Part shown: in pieces, positions 15,123-18,837 of the stretch
Position numbering within the stretch: position 1 is the first letter of the stretch
How the letters are laid out: every line of letters starts with the position of its first letter
Source: JBBAEA01 sp041656175
Lineage (GTDB): Bacteria; Myxococcota_A; Bradymonadia; UBA4248
Assembly (NCBI GenBank): GCA_041656175.1
Contig: JBBAEA010000069.1
Location: 1 to 18,837, forward strand
Direction of reading: 5' to 3'
Length of the DNA: 18,837 nucleotides
The notes under the pieces: generated by a model
Databases searched by the model: none
What the model saw: the letters and a program-made list of their open reading frames with translations, nothing else
Told to the model about the DNA's origin: nothing
Program-made: the position numbers and the translations under genes

Positions 15123-15136
15123 AAACCCCCCCCCCC

Positions 15137-15156
15137 AAAAAGCTGGGAGGCTCAGC
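15137..15156 (-). terminator. Short terminator of the beta-barrel gene
   Basis: On the minus strand GCTGAG pairs with CCCAGC (one mismatch inside, loop of 3), followed by TTTTT (15137-15141). It lies 18 bp after the stop and before repeat copy D, so copy D would be transcribed only by read-through. Confidence 0.5.
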
Positions 15157-15174
15157 GAAAACGCGCGCGTCTGC

Positions 15175-16803
15175 TTAGAATCTGGCTTGCGCAAAGAAGG
15201 CCAGCCCGATGACGTGTGGATCGCGCATGTAGTATTCGGAGGTGTAGGTGACGGTATTACGTTTGCGTCCCAATTGGTTGCGGTCGTAGGCGTAGGTAAA
15301 TTCGCCGATGAGGCTCATCATATCGGACATATCCCAGCGGAGTGCGGCGCGGAGGGAGTAAATTTCCTTTGGTTCGTTGCCGTTGGGGAATGCGACGATG
15401 GTGGATGAGTCGATGACTGCGACGGTTTGGATGCCAGAGTTTAGACCCGAGGGGCTAGCCCCTTCAGAGATGCGACCGCGGTAGGAGGCGGGTTTTTGGA
15501 TGCCAAATTGGAGGCTTGGGAGCAAGTTGGCGGACTCGATCCAGTACTCACCTTTGATGGCGCCGAGTAGCTCAGGTGTAGAGGAGGCGGAGTCTGGGAG
15601 TGCGTAATAGGGGTCGAGGCCTGGTACGTTAAAGAGGATGAAGTAGAGGTCGCGATAAACGAAGTCGAAGTTGATGGCGAGTTTTCCGATGTAGACGTCG
15701 GCGCGGAGTGCACCAGCGAAGGCGTTAATGCGAGTGGTGGAGCCGACTTTGTCGTAATCGGCGAGTGTTTGTGTCAGCCAGTTACCCTCGATCGAGGCGC
15801 GCCACGTGAAGCTGTCGTAATCTTTGGGTTTTCGTAGGAAGTAGTTTGATTGGTCGAAGGCATCGTCGTTGGTGCGATAGAGTCGGTAGTCGATGGATGC
15901 TTCGGGTTTGAAGCCGCTTGAGAACGCGGATAGTCGCGCGGAGACACCACCAGAGGTGACTTTTTCGCCTTGAACGCCTTGTTTTGGGTTTCGCCCAGCG
16001 TCAAAGATACCGCCGTTTACTTCGACTGCGAACATGTCACCGAAGTAGCCTAGCCCGGCGATACCACCCCAGAATGCGCCGAGTTCATAGTTTTCGACGT
16101 CTTCTTTATTTTTTGTGAGTATCGATTGTCGCGTCGATTTTGCACCAATTAAGAAGTAGAACCCATCCCAGTCGAAGCGGAATCGCAAGCCGGGTGTAGC
16201 GAAGGCGGATTTTCGGTTGTTATAGATTTTGTTCCCACCCCACGATAGGTCATAGGTGTAACCAGCGCGGAAGCGGTCGGAGTTAATGGGGAAGAAGGTA
16301 AAGTCGAGTTGTCGGCGAGAGTCTTGGGTCAATCCCGTTTTGGGATCGATGACGGCTTCCTCAAAGGCGTAGCGTGCGCGAAGGAAGGAGCCGCTGTCGG
16401 AGAGACGGATGTCGCCAGCGGAGAAGCTTGTCTCGGGTTGAGTTAGCACCGTCATGCGCGCAACGATTGCGGCGTCGGTGGTAAGGTTATCGATGAAACC
16501 AGGCAGCTCCTTGTAAATGACGATATGCGAAACAGTCTCGTCTCCGTTGTCTTTGGAGTTCAGGTTCTCGAAGGGGTAGAAAATCCCGTCGCGTGCCCCG
16601 AAGTCCATCTGAGGGCTGTTAATCAAAGACTCACCTGGACCAGCGAGCAGGTTGTCGTCGCTGAAGACGAAGCTGAGTCGCGTGTCCACGAACTCCCCTG
16701 CACTCGCGCTAGAGGCCAGTAAAACTGACGTCGCTAGCCCAGCTGCTGCGAAGCGAAGTGCCGTCCCAACGTGATGAAAGAAACGATTAAGATTCGATTG
16801 CAT
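15175..16803 (-). CDS. Outer-membrane beta-barrel protein
   Basis: The 542-residue protein starts at ATG 16803: AGGAG is 9 bases before it, whereas the ATG at 16812 directly touches AGGAG. A signal peptide with a signal-peptidase-I site (LLASSASAGEF) follows. The mature part has many alternating amphipathic strands rich in aromatic residues and Gly (RAGYTYDLSWGG, FRFDWDGFYFLIGAK, LAINFDFVYRDLYFILF, LIGEFTYAYDRNQLG). It ends ...GLAFFAQARF, with a C-terminal Phe as needed for BAM-dependent insertion. No plug or TonB box was seen. The family is not recognised; a porin-like or transport barrel is possible. It lies 78 bp after a lipoprotein gene on the same strand and they probably share an operon. 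Third-position G plus T falls from 32 of the first 60 codons to 16 of the last 60, and repeat copy D follows. Confidence 0.88.
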   Translation of the reverse strand: MQSNLNRFFHHVGTALRFAAAGLATSVLLASSASAGEFVDTRLSFVFSDDNLLAGPGESLINSPQMDFGARDGIFYPFENLNSKDNGDETVSHIVIYKELPGFIDNLTTDAAIVARMTVLTQPETSFSAGDIRLSDSGSFLRARYAFEEAVIDPKTGLTQDSRRQLDFTFFPINSDRFRAGYTYDLSWGGNKIYNNRKSAFATPGLRFRFDWDGFYFLIGAKSTRQSILTKNKEDVENYELGAFWGGIAGLGYFGDMFAVEVNGGIFDAGRNPKQGVQGEKVTSGGVSARLSAFSSGFKPEASIDYRLYRTNDDAFDQSNYFLRKPKDYDSFTWRASIEGNWLTQTLADYDKVGSTTRINAFAGALRADVYIGKLAINFDFVYRDLYFILFNVPGLDPYYALPDSASSTPELLGAIKGEYWIESANLLPSLQFGIQKPASYRGRISEGASPSGLNSGIQTVAVIDSSTIVAFPNGNEPKEIYSLRAALRWDMSDMMSLIGEFTYAYDRNQLGRKRNTVTYTSEYYMRDPHVIGLAFFAQARF

Positions 16804-16828
16804 GAATGCCATCTCCTAGAGCTTGTGG

Positions 16829-16841
16829 TGAGGTTACCTCA
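16829..16841. promoter_or_regulatory. Perfect 13-bp palindromic site before the barrel gene
   Basis: TGAGG-TTA-CCTCA is a perfect inverted repeat 26 bp upstream of the barrel ATG, between the lipoprotein and barrel genes. It may be an operator or a small mRNA hairpin allowing different expression of the two genes. By size and symmetry alone it could also be chance. Confidence 0.3.
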
Positions 16842-16881
16842 AAAATAAAGAATAAAAGATTAACTAATATAGAGAACTCGC

Positions 16882-18468
16882 TTAGTCGCGAGCGATTAAA
16901 TCAGTGGCAAAGCGTGGCTCAATGACGATGAGTCCAAATTTTTGCGTTAAACCATCACAGAGACGAGTACCGCTGCAACCAGGCAAAACTTGCTTGAGGT
17001 TGCCAGTGATGCGCTTTAGGTAGCGCTCTTCGCATTTATAGGTTTGTCGGTAGACGCCAGCTTGGAACACTTGCCCGACTTCACAGCCATTAAGGATGTT
17101 AAAGCCCGTAATGAGCGACGAGCTCGCGACGCTGATTTCGGCGTTCCCCTCGACTGTCCAAGCGCGCCACTGGTCGTAGCTTCTTAAATTGGACAGCTCG
17201 GTACACGTCAAATCATCGGTACACGTACTTCGGCATTCCGCCTCAGCACTACCAGATTCAATTTTACCGTTACCGTTGTCATCGCAGTCGATGAAAGTCG
17301 ATGAAAGTCGGAGATTTTCGATGGTAACAACGGAAGATTCAATTTTTTCGAGCACATCGCGGTTTTCTTGGGTAAGCATAGCGGGAGTAATCACTTTAGG
17401 CTCGGGTAGCGGCAGTTTTCCGAAAGCTTTGCGCTCTTCTTTATCGGTGATGGGGCCACCGCGGTAATTGCCTGAGCAGTCCACAATTTCGGCCATCAAC
17501 TCAATTTCCTCGGGCGTACACGGTCGGCTCTTCCCTGTCACTTTATCCCTGCAAGTTCCTGCACCATCCTCGCCGTCTTCGGGCGCGGGATCCTGATCCT
17601 CGGCTGTGGAGCGCTCTTTATTTTGAATACCCCACGATGGGAACTGCAGCTGGGTCATTCCGGTAAACTCGGCGATTCCACCCTGTAGCTCGCAAACCCT
17701 ATCGCCAATTTCGACACGCGCTGGCTGGGAGAAGGTAAAGATAAAGAGTGAATCGTACTGCGTCGCATCTAAATCAGTGACGTAGAAGCCCGTAGCAACA
17801 ACGTTAGTAACCACAATATTGTGTCCTTCACGTCCTTCGATGTTGGCATACTGCCCCAGTAGCGGGCTTGGACCAGCTAAATAGACGGGGTTATATTGCA
17901 ACATTTCAATCGTTAGTGGCTCAAAATAAAAGGCTTGGCTAACCGCTGTAGATAGTGTCGGTCGTTGTCGAACTTCTTCGCCATAAAGCTCAAAACTATC
18001 GAGGCTATCCTCGATCCAAATCTTCGTGATACCCACGTTGTAGCGTAGCGAAATCGTAACACCCGAGACCAAGGTTAATTTTCCATCAGCGTCTTTGCTC
18101 CAAGTACCGATTTTGCCGTTACGTACTTCTAGTTCAGTGATATTGACCTCACCTGGTATAGCCTTAACTTTAACTTTACCGTTAAAGTCGGTGTACTCGT
18201 TGCCAAAGTTATCTACGGCATAGGCACCGATAACTACATCATGGCAAGTGGCGCCAGCGGGACATTGTCCTTGGCTGCTAAAGTGTGTTGCAAACTTGAG
18301 CGGGTTCTCTTTGGTCCCAAAACCGTTGATAGGCTGCACCACCATAGAGAAAGCGCGCATTCCCTCTAAACGAATTTCACGCTCTTCGGTGCAACTACCC
18401 AAAAACATCATGACCATCGCGAGCACTGATAGTACAGCAACCGCGTGTAAACGCCCATAGGATTTCAT
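16882..18468 (-). CDS. Large predicted lipoprotein, unknown family
   Basis: The chosen start is ATG 18468, which gives 528 residues beginning with a signal peptide and lipobox (LAMVMMFLGSC). The upstream ATG 18504 would add 12 polar residues and overlap the preceding gene. GAAGGG lies about 8 bases before 18468. Mature residues are mostly beta-like (IEMLQYNPVYLAGPSPLLGQYANIEGREGHNIVVTNVVATGFYVTDLD). A Pro/Asp/Glu-rich insert with CRDKVTGKSRPC and a Cys-rich segment with DCDDNGNGKIE, resembling a Ca-binding loop, follow. Family not recognised. It is 22 bp downstream of a Cys-rich gene and 78 bp upstream of the barrel gene, so a three-gene envelope operon is likely; a lipoprotein partner of the barrel is an inference. 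Confidence 0.8.
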   Translation of the reverse strand: MKSYGRLHAVAVLSVLAMVMMFLGSCTEEREIRLEGMRAFSMVVQPINGFGTKENPLKFATHFSSQGQCPAGATCHDVVIGAYAVDNFGNEYTDFNGKVKVKAIPGEVNITELEVRNGKIGTWSKDADGKLTLVSGVTISLRYNVGITKIWIEDSLDSFELYGEEVRQRPTLSTAVSQAFYFEPLTIEMLQYNPVYLAGPSPLLGQYANIEGREGHNIVVTNVVATGFYVTDLDATQYDSLFIFTFSQPARVEIGDRVCELQGGIAEFTGMTQLQFPSWGIQNKERSTAEDQDPAPEDGEDGAGTCRDKVTGKSRPCTPEEIELMAEIVDCSGNYRGGPITDKEERKAFGKLPLPEPKVITPAMLTQENRDVLEKIESSVVTIENLRLSSTFIDCDDNGNGKIESGSAEAECRSTCTDDLTCTELSNLRSYDQWRAWTVEGNAEISVASSSLITGFNILNGCEVGQVFQAGVYRQTYKCEERYLKRITGNLKQVLPGCSGTRLCDGLTQKFGLIVIEPRFATDLIARD

Positions 18469-18490
18469 CGTCTTTATCCCTTCATTAATC

Positions 18491-18837
18491 TTAGTAACAC
18501 GCATCGTATCCAGCCTCCTGCAGCGCTTCCATAATAGCTACACCATTGCTGAAACTATTGATTTGCACTTCATCATCCAAAGCCTCGTTATGTGGGCGTC
18601 TTGGATCTTGTCGTCCATCTGTGCTGGCGTAGAAGCATGGTAAATCCGCACAAAGCGACTCTGCGCGCGCTAGCGCGGCAGCAGCACAGCGGGAGTACTC
18701 GCTCTCATTGTCTTGGTCGTTGCAGAACTCGTACTTGCTAGCGCAAGTTTCGTACTCGCTGAGCTCTTCTTTTTTTGATTCACACATATTATTTTTTTGC
18801 TCTTCCATCTCTCGGCAAGCCGCCATATCAGCCTCGA
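18491..18837 (-). CDS. Cys-rich protein, cut by the right edge
   Basis: The frame remains open to the window's right edge (ADMAACREMEE at the visible start), so the true start lies outside; the ATG at 18826 may be internal. About 115 residues are visible. Cys occurs at regular spacing with Glu/Lys/Arg (CREMEEQ, MCESKKEELSEYETC, KYEFC, SRCAAAALARAESLC, LPCF), which suggests Cys-paired helical hairpins of a secreted protein. No family recognised. It precedes the lipoprotein gene by 22 bp on the same strand and probably belongs to its operon. Confidence 0.65.
   Translation of the reverse strand, partial: EADMAACREMEEQKNNMCESKKEELSEYETCASKYEFCNDQDNESEYSRCAAAALARAESLCADLPCFYASTDGRQDPRRPHNEALDDEVQINSFSNGVAIMEALQEAGYDACY

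Noticed and set aside
17287..17310. 10-bp tandem duplication in the lipoprotein gene (ATGAAAGTCG twice)
   Set aside because: The frame continues normally through it, so it is probably chance similarity around SSTFIDCDD.

Overview
The window suggests a Myxococcota or related delta-proteobacterial lineage (for example Bradymonadales-like). This rests on secreted cysteine-rich proteins with CGNGxLDxGExCD modules, a serine protease carrying DDNxDGLIDC repeats and a Cys/hydrophobic/Arg-rich C-terminal tail resembling MYXO-CTERM, several predicted lipoproteins, and an outer-membrane barrel ending in Phe. Base composition is moderate and intergenic regions are AT-rich. I cannot name the species from sequence alone.

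Layout from left to right: the 3' part of an unrecognised gene (3-1535); hpf, ribosome hibernation factor (1913-2518), with a strong terminator; a small secreted Cys-rich protein on the minus strand (2668-2943); a cytoplasmic esterase (3184-3975); a 973-residue Cys-rich modular surface lipoprotein on the minus strand (4115-7036); a gene-free stretch; a trypsin-like protease with eleven acidic Cys repeats (7684-9711); ung (9965-10651); a translationally coupled OYE-SDR-SDR operon (10839-13688); a TPR-like acidic protein on the minus strand (13721-14578); a gene-free stretch with a 4 x 25-bp tandem repeat; and a minus-strand run of an outer-membrane beta-barrel (15175-16803), a lipoprotein (16882-18468) and a Cys-rich protein cut by the right edge.

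The most interesting signal is not a gene. Four copies (1558-1707, 7306-7452, 9746-9892, 14973-15122) of a 147-150-bp element share short conserved ends and one folded architecture while their stem sequences differ. Every copy has a small G-run/C-run hairpin; a 7-bp closing stem with compensatory changes (GCGTAAG/CTTACGC, GCGCAAG/CTTGCGC, GCGCGGG/CCCGCGC); a 3-nt bulge after CGC; a 13-bp stem; a T-C mismatch; a 6-bp stem; and a TA(C/A/T)TC pentaloop. Three of the four lie 22-52 bp after a stop codon, in the same orientation as that gene. All three of those genes show falling G and T at third codon positions from 5' to 3', while a neighbouring gene without the element does not. This is consistent with an unrecognised structured mobile repeat or 3'-UTR RNA, possibly tied to a strand-biased process acting on the preceding gene.

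Functionally the window mixes housekeeping genes (hpf, ung), a probable small-molecule or lipid redox operon, and cell-envelope genes. No known mobile-element enzyme, CRISPR array, rRNA or tRNA was seen.
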